A DNA stretch of 64,000 nt from Trichobilharzia regenti (GCA_944472135.2 OX235263.1:1905517-1969516), one strand, 5' to 3'. Counted from the stretch's first letter, positions 52,510-64,000 are shown. Made by a program: numbers and translations. Notes: generated from the sequence alone by a model not told the origin.

Positions 52510-53165
52510 CATGGAAGGTAGAACCCAGGTGACTGTAATAGTGTTAACAATTATAATAAGGACGATGTGCATGACAAACGCACACAGAAAGATGACAAAA
52601 CCAAAAATAAAGAAAATAAGGGAAACATCGTTAGTGCTTCCACGCAAAGAAAAAACGTCAGAAACCTTAAGCAGAATTCTTAACAAGGCAGGAATAAAAG
52701 TGGCTCTCATTCAGACCCATAAACTCAATTGTAAACAATCTTTGTCGGTTAAAAGATTAATCCTGTTGAGCCAATTAAACAAAATAATTTAGTTTATCTA
52801 ATACCCTACTGCAATAATTGTCAGGTCAAAAGTAGTGGAACAGGGTCATTCAGATGAGCGGAGAACAAAATCCCATCAAAATATAGATTAGTTGACTCGA
52901 ATAAGGTAAGAGATCTAGAGAATATTTCAGCTATAGCACACACTACATGCAATTACACACAACGATACCATAGGATAGGATAAGATGACAGTTTTGAAGT
53001 TGAACATAGAAAGGTAGAGGGAGAGAGAGATAATAGAATCAATCAAGTGAGAATATATGCAGTCGAAATGATTCGACGCCTCATCATACGGACTTCCGAA
53101 AAATTCTGTTACCCTTACAACAACTGGACAAGAAAGAAGAACGGGAACTATAAAATCCAAGTTTC
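52510..53165 (+). pseudogene. PLE-B linker/nuclease remnant
   Basis: The 93-codon frame (52511-52792) has LPRKEKTSETLSRILNKAGI, matching the PLE-B segment at 38500 (KEGTSETLRRILNKIGIRVA). Decayed nuclease sequence follows to about 53160 (GNYKIQ). Confidence 0.6.
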
Positions 53166-54270
53166 TAAGTTACTAAGTTTGCAGCTGACGGTGTGGTTAT
53201 AAGTAATCAATACTGCTGTTTCACTTTGTGTTTATCATTTATGCAGTGAACAAAGTAATGTGCAAATACATACAATTATAGTGTCTAAGATATACACATT
53301 CTGTTACTCTTTGATTAGACACTAGTCAGTAATTAGTGTAATGTATCTAGTCCTTTCTTTGGTACAGAGTGAATTCTATCAGACAAATTTGCAGTGTGAC
53401 CACCATTGGTAGTTGGCTCACCCTCACAGTGGACTTTAAATTGTTGATATTAGGTGGTTGGTTGGTTGTCAGTAGTACAAGCCACAAATTCATGAGTTAA
53501 TCACCTTCAAGATTTATTTAATCGGTCACAGGTTTAGTAAACAGTAAATGGTAAGAAAGCCTCAAAGATGATTTTCTCACCACATATCTAACCAAATGAA
53601 TCTGGCTGGCATTGTTCTAAGATGACAGTGTGCGTTTTCATAAATATTTCCACTGTATAAGTAGGAGTCGGACGGAGTAGAAACAGTTCACACCACTCCA
53701 ATTACTGGCTTGTTACTTTGGCGAACTGGTAATACTCACAACTGAACTTATAATTTGCAGATTACACAATTAACCACAGTTTCGTTTGGAAACCAAAACT
53801 GTCCTCCCGTGTTAACATAGCTTTGATATGACGGGCAAGCACTACTGTTTGGTGCTACTCATACAGGTCAATCAGTAGTATCTGCATTCATGTTGTAGCA
53901 TGGTACAGATTGATAGGAAGCAGCCATTATTGAAATCAACATTTTAAGTCAATGACTGGAATTATTTCATACATTTATTCCCCTTAATGAATTTGAATAA
54001 AGCAGGAACAAAAGTGGCTTTTGCAGAATAAAATGATACCATCATTGTTTATTCTATTGGCTTTTCATTAGCTGCTTACAGGCCAAAGTTATTAGTAAAT
54101 ATATCTACAGAAACAATTTGAACATAGTGGCATTATATTTTCCAGCCATGTTACATTTGCTACACTTTATCAGGAAATCTCACTTGACACGGATAATATC
54201 TCCACAATGTAATGGATTAAAGCAGGTGGTTGATTCAAAAGTTAAACATATATTATTGAATTTCGATGAA
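53166..54270. other. Non-coding region
   Basis: No gene or clear repeat seen. A few words near 53990 vaguely resemble PLE ends, not enough for a call. Confidence 0.35.
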
Positions 54271-54273
54271 ATC

Positions 54274-54538
54274 ATGCTGGCATAAATAATAATAATAATA
54301 ATTTTTCCTTCACGTTCCCCTGTGGAACATAGGGCTTCAAGCTAGTGGCTTGAAGTCTCTGTAGCAGTGTTTATTTTACAGAGTGAGGTTGCTAGCCTCA
54401 TGCCCAACCTTTCCTCTTTACGAGGATTATTCCTGGCTTAGCGAGGTAAAGGAGTGCGCCGGCCGGGAATCGATCCCCGGACCATGTGCATGGTCGGTGA
54501 GCGTGCTAACCGCTATGCCACCGACGTATGCTGGCATA
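54274..54538 (-). mobile_element. SINE-B copy with 11-bp target duplication
   Basis: ATGCTGGCATA at 54274-54284 and 54528-54538 flanks a full SINE-B on the minus strand, with an (AAT)n-type tail at 54285-54303. Head complement: CACCGACG at 54519; B box complement GGGAATCGATCCCC. Confidence 0.85.
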
Positions 54539-54734
54539 CTTTGGCCTATTTAGTGAAATGCGCTAATATTCACTAGATAAAGTAGGTGGAGCTATTTTTA
54601 GAAAGGCATATATCGTATAATCGCTGAAACTTCACTTTGAACTGTGTCATTTGCAAATTGCGAATTTGAATCTCACATAGTTTCAGTAATGAATCTAAGC
54701 GATCTCACGGAGACATTGGTGATAAGACGCTAAC

Positions 54735-55580
54735 TGACTGACTGGTTTCAACGTAAAAATTTCCACCGATATGCAGCAGTTTGAGTCGCCACGCCGTCTC
54801 TATGTAACACACAAAATAAGACAAGAGAGTAAACACAGGTCCAAAAGATTTATATAATAAATGGATGTATTAGGCGAAAATAAGAGTAATATGGAAGAGC
54901 AATAGAGTTTTATTGAATATTTATATATTTATTTTTTTTATATTTTTGATTACAGCTTGATTCCACATCGTAATTTTGGTACAAGTATGGAATTTTCAGC
55001 ATGGATATCGGTAGCCCGAATTTCGCTGGGTGACCATAGATATCAGGTGTGCGTCGGCAGGGGATCGAACTTCGAACCATGTGCATGGTCGGCGAGAGTC
55101 CTAACCACTGTGCCACCGACGCACACAAGTAGCACCAAAAAATGAATGCATCTGCGCCAGCCATTGAAAATGACGATTTTGAACCATACCACCACCAGTT
55201 GTCTACAGCCTTCATTGGTTCTTACCATCCCATAGACCCCAACCTGAGACAGTCTACACCAGCCTACATGTCTGGCAGGCTTAAACTAACTGTTGTGGAT
55301 TTCATTGATTGATGAGGCCATGTTGGTTTTGGTTTGATCATTACGTACTAGTTCTCTTCTAATTTGATCCATCTTATGTCAGTTAACATTGCCTATCTCA
55401 GTCGATGCAGATGCTTTACAATCTCGTGGGTTGATTTTCCCTCCTCACCTAGCACTTGACCGAGGCCCAAACTCAATATTACTCACCCCGTTATACTACC
55501 TAACCTAACATGGAAGATAGAAAGCAGACACCTATGATCAAAGACAGCTAGCCCGCCTTTTCATGTCTTCTACTCTCAAC
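54735..55580 (-). mobile_element. LINE-A 3' copy with nested SINE-A
   Basis: The 3' end (CTGACTGACTGGTTTCAACG on +) and decayed C-terminal coding region (to 55580) flank a SINE-A at 54925-55126. The second duplicated segment begins at its upstream edge. Confidence 0.65.
54925..55126 (-). mobile_element. SINE-A copy inserted in LINE-A
   Basis: Full-length minus copy; tail TTTTTTTTATATTTTTGATT on +, head complement ending GTGCCACCGACGCAC. Confidence 0.8.
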
Positions 55581-55581
55581 A

Positions 55582-56722
55582 GTCAATTCATTACAGTCAT
55601 AACTATTCACTGGCTATTTTGATAAGTATTACCGGTTGGTGCCAGCCTCTAAAGTAGTTAATGGTGGTCAGAAATATGAACTGACGCATGTAGCTGATAG
55701 CCAACAGTTAACCCGTTGTGTAATAGAATGCCAGCTTGACTAATAGGGCTCACAAGACAGTAAAAAAGGCTAATGCATGTAAGTATTATGCAACATGTTG
55801 TTAAACTGTACATGAACGACCGCTTTTGATGTTCTTGTGTTCTGTGTATCCCTTGTTCTAATTTCTCATCTCCCTTCCAACGAAATGCCTTCCAACCTGA
55901 AACAGTCAGCTGTCAAACAAATTTACAAGTTTGAACAACGACATCGTAAGGAGAGACTTCTTTCAACCAGTAGCTCCTCTGACCGCGCAGACAGTCATTT
56001 AGTCTTTATTACACCTACAACATGAACTAGTCATTGTTTCCGATGCTTTTGATTTCTGTGGTATTTATAGTCGATTCACAAGGTCATCAAATAAAGTAAA
56101 ACTAACTGTCGGATGTATAAACTTGGTAACCATAGTGAGGATTTGTTTAAATTAATGTTAGTAACGTAACCTAATGTATTCTTATACTCCTTCTAGTAAA
56201 ACTTCGGTAAAGTTAAAGTATCACAGCCAAATTCAAGGTCTTCCGAAAGTTGACCTTCAAGAAACCATCAGACTCAGCGAATGCTATGAGATGTCATTCC
56301 AAATCAAATCACACCTGCCTTTTTGGACTAGGAGTGGGCAGATATGGTATTCTGCCTATTTACTGGGTACTTTATCTGCAAATCTATATTGTTATGTAGG
56401 GTTATGGCTTTTAAGATTAAGGTTTTGGGTTAAGTTTAAGATCAGAAGTTAGGATTATGGTTAGAGTTATGGTAGGCTGAAGTTTAGTGTTAGAAATATC
56501 AACGGACCTCAAAGTACCATTGTAACAACAGAAGACAATGGCCAGGAAACAGATCGTTTATTAAGGAAATCAACACATATTTATAGATTTTCATGTACAT
56601 TAATATAGATTATTGTTAGTAGAAAAACAGTCCTATGATTGGTTGTTTCTCACAGGAAGTTAACCTTGCATTTCTTTGTGACTGTTTCTTGAACGTCAGA
56701 TCATCTATACGTTAACTGTATC
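55582..56722. repeat. 1.14-kb duplicated segment, copy 2
   Basis: Matches 39305-40450 and stops inside the LTR (56518-56722), where copy 1 carries on. The plus ORF at 55837-56025 is open here (NLKQSAVKQIYKFEQRHRKE) but stopped in copy 1. A second frame at 56174-56452 contains LPKVDLQETIRLSECYEMSF. The LTR predates the duplication because both copies share the insertion point. Confidence 0.75.
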
Positions 56723-57420
56723 TCGTGGTAACATGTCAATCCCTAGATCGTTAAAATCAGTTAGGATTAAGTCCATTAGTACATCTACTATAAAATTAAA
56801 CAGAAATGGGGACACCATTAGTTGTCACTATTGAATTATCGGGCAAACTGTGTCTGTGTTTTATGCAAGCAACTAGTACTTTCCACTCAGAAATACAGAA
56901 TGAATCAACATATTTATTGACGAAGCCATTCAGTCGTTAGATCAAAGAGGAAGAAATTTACCTATTGATTCGATCTCAACAATGTAGAACCTGAAGTTAC
57001 ACTGTTTTTCAGTTAATATTCAAGTCTCAGAGTTAACGGATGGAGCAGATGAACTTATTCTATCAATCCCTCCATTATACTCCGCATTTTGACAGCTGCA
57101 ATGGCATACCATACTCACAGACTTAGGTTGAGCTAGCTAATCTCCATTTTAATCCACAATAAAACGATATAACTCTAGTGTCCATTGTCAATTAGTTCCT
57201 ATGTGAGCGTCAGGACTGTCTCCAGAATGTCATCAATGACACGTGGTTGTACTACGTTGACAATGACGAAATACCCGCCAACCGGAGTATCATTTCAGAT
57301 ATGGAGAGAGCTTGCTTTTTGTCATTCTATGATCATAGAAAAGTAAGGGGGTTCAGTGTGAAGAGTTACGCTTCTTAGTGATATAAGTATAAAACTTGGG
57401 CACTGTTGTAGAGTACAACT
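56723..57420. other. Non-coding region
   Basis: Nothing recognised. Confidence 0.35.
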
Positions 57421-57640
57421 CCATTATAGATAAGATTTTATTTTGATAAATCACACAGTGTTATACAGTAATATTAACTGATGGCGTTTTGAACACAAAC
57501 TATTGCTCATAATCATATCAAGTCCCTAACACAACTTTTATCTTTCATTTATATACATGTGTGGAATTGACTAGATATTTGAATAAAAATCAATATGGGA
57601 TAATGGAGTTATACTCTACAATAGTGCCCAGGTTTTATAC
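57421..57640. repeat. PLE-B terminal sequences
   Basis: GATAAGATTTTATTTTGATA, CACAGTGTTATACAGTAAT and CTCATAATCATATCAAG on the left and GTTATACTCTACAATAGTGC on the right match PLE-B tips at 6063, 19815 and 39060. Confidence 0.6.
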
Positions 57641-57699
57641 TTATATCAATAATGTGAATTGCCATTACTTCTGAGGTTTAAAGAAGTTTGATTTGTACT

Positions 57700-57970
57700 T
57701 GTTTAGCAAGATCCTCTAGCATTCTTCAGATACCTTTTAAGATCTTTTGTGAGTTAGCCTGGTGACCGAATTCCATCAATTGTCCTAGGATAAAGCTGCG
57801 GCGTGGGGATCTTTTCTCCTTTATAAAACCATGACTGTGGGTAAGTGTTTGATGATACACTTGGATAGCAAACGCTGAGTACGACCGACATACCTAGTTC
57901 CACAAAAGTAGGTGAATTGATAGATACACTTTGATGAGACCAGTAGTGACAGTCCAACCTTCATCTTCAT
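57700..57970 (-). pseudogene. PLE GIY-YIG fragment
   Basis: The minus strand (another frame than the listed ORFs) reads VYQFTYFCGTRYVGRTQRLL with KCIIKHLPT, a degraded GIY-YIG core like the one at 21600. No RT nearby. Confidence 0.6.
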
Positions 57971-58079
57971 GAGTATCACTGGCTTCGTGGATAAATTTAT
58001 TCGAAGTTCAGCTATGAGGAAGGTTTACTTCAATGGGCGGGCAGGTAGTTTCTCATTATTTCCGCTGATGAGTCTCCAT

Positions 58080-58260
58080 TGAATTGTCGATTCGGCAAAG
58101 TTCTACAATAGAGTCCCTAGGCATGGGAACGCACGAGTGACCTTGAGCCAACCAATCATAAAAATGAGGAATGTTTGCGCAAAAAATGACGTATATTTAC
58201 AAGAAAGTGCATGGAAACACATTAAACAGGTTATCCTTCTCTGACATGACTTAAAAATAC
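58080..58260. repeat. Dispersed repeat shared (inverted) with 30335-30465
   Basis: GGGAACGCACGAGTGACCTT, TGACGTATATTTAC and ATTAAACAGG are complements of the 30-kb copy. Nature unknown. Confidence 0.5.
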
Positions 58261-59570
58261 GTCCCAGTTATAATGAGGAGTATCATCTGCTAAGCTAGAC
58301 TAGTTTATCCACATGTCTTCACCAAGGTGACTGAAGATGATCTATTTTTGTGGATCATTTGTCTCTCTTATCTTATTGTGCAGTCTTCCCAAAAAGTCCT
58401 CGGTTGAATTACTATGGTTTCTAGTAAGAGGATCGACGACTACTTACCAGGAAAATATGGATAATAAAACAAATTAAAACAAATGACATCAACTATAAAT
58501 CTATTCCTAATAGTAAACCTAACCGAAATCCTGACCCTAATCATAACCCTTATCCAAACCGTAATTCTAACCCTAAGGAGCTATTAACACATTGTCTAAA
58601 CAGTACTTAAAAACGTGATCTGCATGAAATTTGATCCTTAGTTGGAGAATAGCGTTGATATTTCAACTATGATAATGACAGGTACCGTTAGCTAACGACT
58701 AGCATGCGTTCAAGGTCATTGGAGCGTTTGGACTCCTGGGACGCTATTATTGAACATCGGCGTAGATTCGAGTAGAGAAGTCCTGGTTTCTTTAGTCTAC
58801 ATGGATTTTGTGATGAAACATTCTGGTTAGCTATTTTCAACGAGTTTCAGAGGTGTAAATATTGGGGATTCTGTGGCTCAGAGAACGGATCAGGACTCGT
58901 TTTGTATTATAGAGGTATTCAACTGTGAAAGTTAGTGAGTAGTCTGTTGTATGTTGACTTTCTATAGGTAGACCTTCTTTTGATCTTGATCTTTGATCCT
59001 TGCTTCTTTAATCTTCAACAGCCAGTGAAGAAATAACTGTCAAGATACTGTTCATATAAATCAATATTAAATAGCCTTATGGTTAATCTCAGACTAATTT
59101 TGCATTCTATCAACCCCAGTGATTGCTGTTTTTAAAATAGTTATAATATTTTTAAAACACATAAAGAATATCTCTATGCTTTCTTTAATGACGTACATAG
59201 TAAGATCTACGCAAATATGCTTTTTGTAATGTGAATAATCGATGATAGTCACGTGATATGAGATTACAATTTATCCAATCATATTTCAGCTGAGCTGATG
59301 ACCTAATTAAAATGAATTCTAAATTTAAAAATAGGTTACATCTCCTACCTTGTTCACTCCTCTTGTTTTCGCTTTTTTCCTGAAGTAAAATATTGTTTCC
59401 CTTGACGTAAAATATTAACGTCATATCATTAACAATGTCAATATCAGTATTAAACTAAAGATACTTTTGCTAAGTGTTAAATGTTGACTAGAAATGTCAC
59501 TAGAGAGAGAGAGGCATTTCATACTGTATAGAGATAGTATCTCAGTGTAATCAAGGTAATCAACTTCACA
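58261..59570. other. Non-coding region with short CCCTAA-like stretch
   Basis: 58505-58575 has degenerate AACCCTAA words. Nothing else recognised. Confidence 0.35.
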
Positions 59571-59574
59571 TTCT

Positions 59575-60370
59575 ATTATTATTATTATTGCCTCCTTTAA
59601 TTCCTATAGGATTTAGCTGAACGTCTCCATTGCGTTCCGCTCTCCACCAACGTTTTCACCTGGTTTCACGTCTGCCCACACGCTATCATCTCCTCTTCAC
59701 CTCACCTCCTCCATGTCACCCCATCTTCTCACTGACGATCAACTTTCTGCTTTCCATTCGGGTTCCACTGTAGTGATGGCCTGGCGTGTGATGTCACGCA
59801 CTTGATGGTTTTTTCAGAGTATGACCAGCCAATCCACCTCCATTTCTTCCTGCATGTTTGTTGCTCAATCGGTTCCTTCTGGGTTGGATTGGTTCGTTCA
59901 CTATCAGAGATCCCTGTCACTGATCTTTTCTGACTGGCAATCTGATCATGAGTATTGAGCGAAGACAGTCGTAGATGAAGGTCTGTAGTTTGTTCGAAGT
60001 GTGCCCTTCTTGAAGCTCTGGCCAAGTCTGTGGACCGTAAAGTAAATAACACTGACTTCACATTGGACTTGAAAATCCGAATCTTATTTTTCATGTTGAG
60101 TGCTGTTGATCTCCACATAGACTTGAGAGTAATGAAAGCTTGCCTTGCTTTCCCGATCCGCGCTTTGATATCCTCATCGCTTCTGTCCGCCTGTAGTTGA
60201 AACGGTGCTTCTCAGGTAGATAGATAAATGCGGTTGCTTCTTTCAAACTTCTCCCATTTATGCTGATTGTTGTCTGTTGTTGTAGCTGTTGCCATTGCTG
60301 TTGGCCAGGAATCTTCATCACCTCTGTTTTCACCATGTTCATCTGATATCCTATCTTCGACGCTTCTACT
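59575..60370 (-). mobile_element. LINE-B 3' copy
   Basis: (ATT)n at 59575-59590, then minus frames NKIRIFKSNVKSVLFTLRST, TTDLHLRLSSLNTHDQIASQ and KWRWIGWSYSEKTIK, the LINE-B C-terminal region. Upstream frame: NMVKTEVMKIPGQQ. Confidence 0.75.
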
Positions 60371-60882
60371 GCAAACTCTATCGAGCAATAACTACGAGTG
60401 GGTTACTTTGAGTGAATTCTCCGAAAAAAGACTCTTCGCTGTGCTGTTTATCCCTATATTCATGTCTTTAAAAGTTGGGTGTCTCGAAGAGAAGATGAGA
60501 AGGAAACCCCAGACCTAAGTTTTGTGTTTATCGGTATTCGTCAGCAAGGCTTATCTATAACTTTAAGAGAACTTATGTCTATTCTGAGATTCGAAACAAC
60601 GTGATCCAGTGTTACTAAGCTAGCAGAAGCACTGGTGAAATATACCGAGTTCTTCATTCAATGATTCATTCAAAAAAGTAATTCTAGTACAGAGAACCAA
60701 ACGTCTAAATAAATTACGTTTTTGTATTGTTAAGGGACGAAATTTGTTTATAATGAACTAAAAGTTTCTCCTCTTAGGACTCGTGAAATGCTTCCAGCCA
60801 TGATTATATGGAATAACGAATTTAGGACTCTTAAATTTCAAGCCCAATTTAACACTGTTAAGTTGACAGATTAGAATCTAAT
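60371..60882. other. Non-coding region
   Basis: Nothing recognised. Confidence 0.35.
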
Positions 60883-62775
60883 TTTGATAGCCTTATTAGA
60901 AGACGGAGACTATCTGAAAAATGTGATGTATTAGCGCTATACATTTCGAACAATCTGATCACACATTTACTTGTCAAGTCAATATATATATAGAAAGGTT
61001 AAATTAAACAAAGTGAGAGAAAACGGAATTAAGAATAATTAACACAAACGTTTGGTAATCCAATCAAATAAGGATTACCAAGGTAGGTTAAGAGTAATGA
61101 CAAACTGTTTTTGAATACACAAGGGGGGCTTAAGTCTATGAATAGCTATAGCCTCAGCGTATTTCAGTAAACGCCCTTGACCGTTTTTATAGATGACCTT
61201 AAAGGCTGAGTTAACATCAATCTTATGGTTCATCTCGATTAGATGTTTAGCTATAGACGAATTTGGTAGTCTGCCACCTGCATCTATTAGCTTGTCACAA
61301 TTCATCTGTTTTTCTAACCATTTTGGGATATGCTCTCCCACCCTCACGTGCAAAGCGCGATTACTCCTCCCTATGTATGTATGTCCACACACACACGAAA
61401 ATTGGTAAATTGTATGGGATGTGATATAATCACTTGTGCACTTTTGGGGTTTACAGTGAAGCATATTTTTGGCTTTTTCCACAATTACAAGCTGGGCTGC
61501 ATAGTAGGTTCTACGGATGATTGAATTCAACCTTTGTCTCACAATCCTACTGTTTATTTCCCCGTTATATGGTAATTTGATAAAAACCTTTTTCTTAGGG
61601 ACGGTATGGATTGTAGGTTTAGAGGCTAGTTGACTTCTACACCTGTTTAAAAATTTCAAAGGATATCCGTTTTCAACAAGAGTATCCATTAATATTTCGT
61701 TTTCTCTGTCCATAACATCAGCCGTGCAAATACGCTGAATCCTCTTGAATAGGCACTTCACCAAGCCCCTCTTATACTGTAATGGACAGAAGCTGTGAAA
61801 ATTAAGGTATTGCCCTGTCCAAGTGGGCTTTCTGTAGATAGACCGTCTTATTGAGCCATCATCTCTTCGACTCAGAAGTATGTCTAAAAATGCTAGCTGG
61901 TTGCGACTTTCTTCCTCACATGTAAGACTAATATGATTTTGTACAGAGTTAAGTCTGTCTAATAGGCGACTCGCATCTTCATGATCGTCACATATCAAAA
62001 TGATATCATCTACATATCTCCTATAAAAGGGCAATTTTGAAATTAAATCAAGGGATAAGTTTTCAACATAAGACATATACACGTCCGCTAACAAAGGTCC
62101 TAATGGACTCCCCATAGCAACGCCATCCACTTGTCGAAAATGTTCGCCTTCAAACGTGAAATGGACGTTGTCAGTACATAATAATAATAAATCTTTCAAA
62201 TAAGTTAAAGGGAAAGGGAATGAAAAACAACTAGAAGATATATAGTCACAAAGAATATCAACAGTCTTAATCAATGGTACATTAGTAAACAAAGAATTAA
62301 CATCAAATGAATACATTTTCCTATCTTTTATGTTCATATCTACAAGACAGTCAACAAGTTCAAATGTATCTTTCAAAGTAAACTTACATAATTCATTGCG
62401 TACTGGGCTTAAAATATCAGCTAACCATTTTGCTAGTTTATGTGTAGGAGAGTTACACATTGAAAGAATTGGACGTAATGGATTGTCAACCTTATGAATT
62501 TTAGGTAGTCCATAGAGGTTTGGAAAATCAGATCCCATGGGTTTCAAGGAGTTAAACTCCTGTTTATCGATAACGTTCATGCCACGAAGTTTTACTAAAT
62601 GAGAATTTACTTTTCCTTCCAATTTTCTGATATCATCCGAAGGAACATCGGCTATGAATTTATTTTCGTCATTAAGGATGAATAACATTTTTGTTTTATA
62701 ATCATTTCTGTCCATTACAACTACACCAGATCCTTTGTCAGGTTTCAGAATAACTATATCGGATCTATTACGCTT
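60883..62775 (-). mobile_element. PLE-A Penelope-like element, 5'-truncated copy
   Basis: From 62775 on the minus strand: RT, GIY-YIG, a 3' end with a TGGTAATCC/GGATTACCA hairpin (about 61053-61081), then at 60985-60883 the sequence that starts the head-to-head plus copy (ACAAGTAAATGTGTGATCAG). That terminal segment is PLE pLTR-like. The coding part is open throughout. Confidence 0.85.
61075..62715 (-). CDS. PLE-A reverse transcriptase with GIY-YIG endonuclease
   Basis: 546 codons, open. The Penelope signature YGLPKIHK is at 68-75. Motif A is SFDVNSLFTNVP (136-147), motif B VAMGSPLGPLLADVYM (199-214), motif C YVDD (234-237), and thumb-like KPTWTGQYLNFHSF follows. The GIY-YIG nuclease is at about 437-520 (YQFSCVCGHTYIGR, then HVRVGEHIPKW), ending PPLCIQKQFVITLNLPW. 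The RT copies RNA at nicked sites and the GIY-YIG domain cuts target DNA. The true N-terminus is missing: the plus copy shows about 284 more residues upstream of this Met. Confidence 0.92.
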   Translation of the reverse strand: MDRNDYKTKMLFILNDENKFIADVPSDDIRKLEGKVNSHLVKLRGMNVIDKQEFNSLKPMGSDFPNLYGLPKIHKVDNPLRPILSMCNSPTHKLAKWLADILSPVRNELCKFTLKDTFELVDCLVDMNIKDRKMYSFDVNSLFTNVPLIKTVDILCDYISSSCFSFPFPLTYLKDLLLLCTDNVHFTFEGEHFRQVDGVAMGSPLGPLLADVYMSYVENLSLDLISKLPFYRRYVDDIILICDDHEDASRLLDRLNSVQNHISLTCEEESRNQLAFLDILLSRRDDGSIRRSIYRKPTWTGQYLNFHSFCPLQYKRGLVKCLFKRIQRICTADVMDRENEILMDTLVENGYPLKFLNRCRSQLASKPTIHTVPKKKVFIKLPYNGEINSRIVRQRLNSIIRRTYYAAQLVIVEKAKNMLHCKPQKCTSDYITSHTIYQFSCVCGHTYIGRSNRALHVRVGEHIPKWLEKQMNCDKLIDAGGRLPNSSIAKHLIEMNHKIDVNSAFKVIYKNGQGRLLKYAEAIAIHRLKPPLCIQKQFVITLNLPW

Positions 62776-62789
62776 GTTTATTATAATGG

Positions 62790-64000
62790 CTTGACAAGTA
62801 AATGTGTGATCAGATTGTTCGAAATGTATAGCGCTAATACATCACATTTTTCAGACAGTCTCCGTCTTCTAATAACGCTATCAAAATTTATAAAAGGGAC
62901 TAATTGTTTTAAATTTTTGAAAAGAAGACTCCCTCCATGCACTATTAAACGGTTAGATGGACTTCTTAACCTAAAGTGTAAAGTAGCATCTGAAAAGGTG
63001 AAATTGGATTTTTATAAATCTTGTCTCTCAAGTCACACATTCCCGAAAGCATTTTACAAATCTCTTCGATCTTCTAAACTTCAACCAAATATTTCAAATC
63101 TTATTCGCCTTACGAAATCTCACATTGACAGTTCTAATGAGAAGTTATGTGGATTGATTGAACTCCATTTATCATCATCAAATATATTGTCTGATATCTC
63201 CATAATCTGCCAAATCAAGTTCACTAATTTTTGTAGCTCTGCCGTTAATAAGACGAAAGAGAATACTAGATTGAAACTGCTTGGATCCGGTACCTCTGAC
63301 TTTGAATTAAACCAATTCCCATTAAATCCTGATAAGTATGTGACAAATCTGTCATCGGTTGAACTTTTATTACATGAAAAGGAGGTGTTATCACTTGGTT
63401 TCAATTTTTCTATCCCATTAAACAATATTTCGGACTTAGCAATTGATTCTCAGTTTGAAAATTTGTATGATCAGTTGAGTTCTCTAACTCCTTCCTCGAC
63501 AGATGACCAAAGTTGGCTGAAAGTTAAATTTGTTGATGTTGCACACCAATTCCGTAATTCAAGTCGAAAACAGAGAAGCATTTTAACATCAACCCATTTT
63601 AAAGCCCTAAAGGAATTACGTAATAGATCCGATATAGTTATTCTGAAACCTGACAAAGGATCTGGTGTAGTTGTAATGGACAGAAATGATTATAAAACAA
63701 AAATGTTATCCATTCTTAATGACGAAAATAAATTCATAGCCGATGTTCCTTCGGATGATATCAGAAAATTGGAAGGAAAAGTAAATTCTCATTTAGTAAA
63801 ACTTCGCGGCATGAACGTTATCGATAAACAGGAGTTTAACTCCTTGAAACCCATGGGATCTGATTTTCCAAACCTCTATGGACTACCTAAAATTCATAAG
63901 GTTGACAATCCATTACGTCCAATTCTTTCAATGTGTAACTCTCCTACACATAAACTAGCAAAATGGTTAGCTGATATTTTAAGCCCAGTACGGAATGAAT
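62790..64000 (+). mobile_element. PLE-A second copy, head to head, running off the right edge
   Basis: Begins with the shared PLE-A end (GACAAGTAAATGTGTGATCA) and continues with an open frame. It shares the region 62716-62775 and the RT N-terminus, in opposite orientation, with the minus copy. Confidence 0.85.
62824..64000 (+). CDS. PLE-A polyprotein, N-terminal part, open at window edge
   Basis: From ATG 62824 (MYSANTSHFSDSLRLLITLS) I read 392 codons with no stop up to 64000. It includes VVVMDRNDYKTKMLSILNDE at 63667 and LYGLPKIHK near 63881, the start of the RT core. The first about 280 residues are the N-terminal region of Penelope RTs. An upstream start cannot be excluded. If the copy continues intact it would encode a complete PLE protein. 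Confidence 0.8.
   Translation, partial: MYSANTSHFSDSLRLLITLSKFIKGTNCFKFLKRRLPPCTIKRLDGLLNLKCKVASEKVKLDFYKSCLSSHTFPKAFYKSLRSSKLQPNISNLIRLTKSHIDSSNEKLCGLIELHLSSSNILSDISIICQIKFTNFCSSAVNKTKENTRLKLLGSGTSDFELNQFPLNPDKYVTNLSSVELLLHEKEVLSLGFNFSIPLNNISDLAIDSQFENLYDQLSSLTPSSTDDQSWLKVKFVDVAHQFRNSSRKQRSILTSTHFKALKELRNRSDIVILKPDKGSGVVVMDRNDYKTKMLSILNDENKFIADVPSDDIRKLEGKVNSHLVKLRGMNVIDKQEFNSLKPMGSDFPNLYGLPKIHKVDNPLRPILSMCNSPTHKLAKWLADILSPVRNE

Overview
The window is nuclear DNA of a blood fluke, almost certainly a Schistosoma species. The reasons are the hammerhead-ribozyme Smα-type repeats, a Merlin DNA transposon, Penelope-like elements with GIY-YIG endonucleases, several non-LTR retrotransposon families, gypsy-type LTR elements, and one host gene with 33-40-nt introns, which is typical of schistosome genes. 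No bacterial gene, CRISPR array, rRNA or functional tRNA gene was found. One host gene is certain: a complete eIF5 gene (6608-8144, + strand, seven exons, 440 codons). Two further host-type candidates are weak: coiled-coil-like short exons at 11875-12108 and a 68-residue ORF with a signal peptide at 15871-16077. Almost everything else is repeats, many nested. Family labels used here are local. LINE-A is an RTE/SR2-like family whose 3' end has cagacaga-like repeats. LINE-B is a second endonuclease/RT LINE that ends in (AAT)n. LINE-D is the CR1-like 3' part of a LINE. SINE-A, SINE-B and SINE-C are three tRNA-headed short repeats. PLE-A, PLE-B, PLE-C and PLE-D are Penelope-like families. Layout. 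1-3313: gypsy LTR element (minus) running off the left edge. 3513-5640: SINE-A and a decayed CR1-like LINE. 6608-8240: eIF5. 9150-16555: LINE-A copies broken up by SINEs and a foldback insertion. 16560-18540: LINE-B copy split by a three-unit Smα array. 18745-25500: SINE-C, LINE-D, large PLE inverted repeats and LINE-B ends. 25668-27010: LINE-A. 27230-30125: LINE-D with nested SINE-B, inverted Smα, and Merlin fused to LINE-B. 31112-34479: SINEs and a solo LTR. 35216-39130: LINE-B followed by PLE-B with a foldback insertion. 39305-40560 and 55582-56722: two copies of a 1.1-kb duplication ending in the same LTR. 41215-43500: Smα, LINE-B and SINE-C remnants. 44101-45930: compact gag-bearing LTR element with target-site duplication. 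46020-53165: LINE-D, PLE-C palindrome, LINE-B, SINE-C and LINE-A. 54285-55580: SINE-B and LINE-A with nested SINE-A. 57421-64000: PLE remnants, LINE-B, and two head-to-head PLE-A copies, one with an ORF still open at the right edge. The most interesting signal is that SINE-C carries its own hammerhead-ribozyme architecture, distinct from Smα. It is complete on paper at 18843-18891 (+), with related copies at 32281-32329 (-) and 43002-43047 (-). Other notable points are the Smα trimer inserted as one unit with a 12-bp target duplication, two near-perfect foldback insertions with 12-13-bp duplications, and the repeated inverted architecture of the PLE copies.
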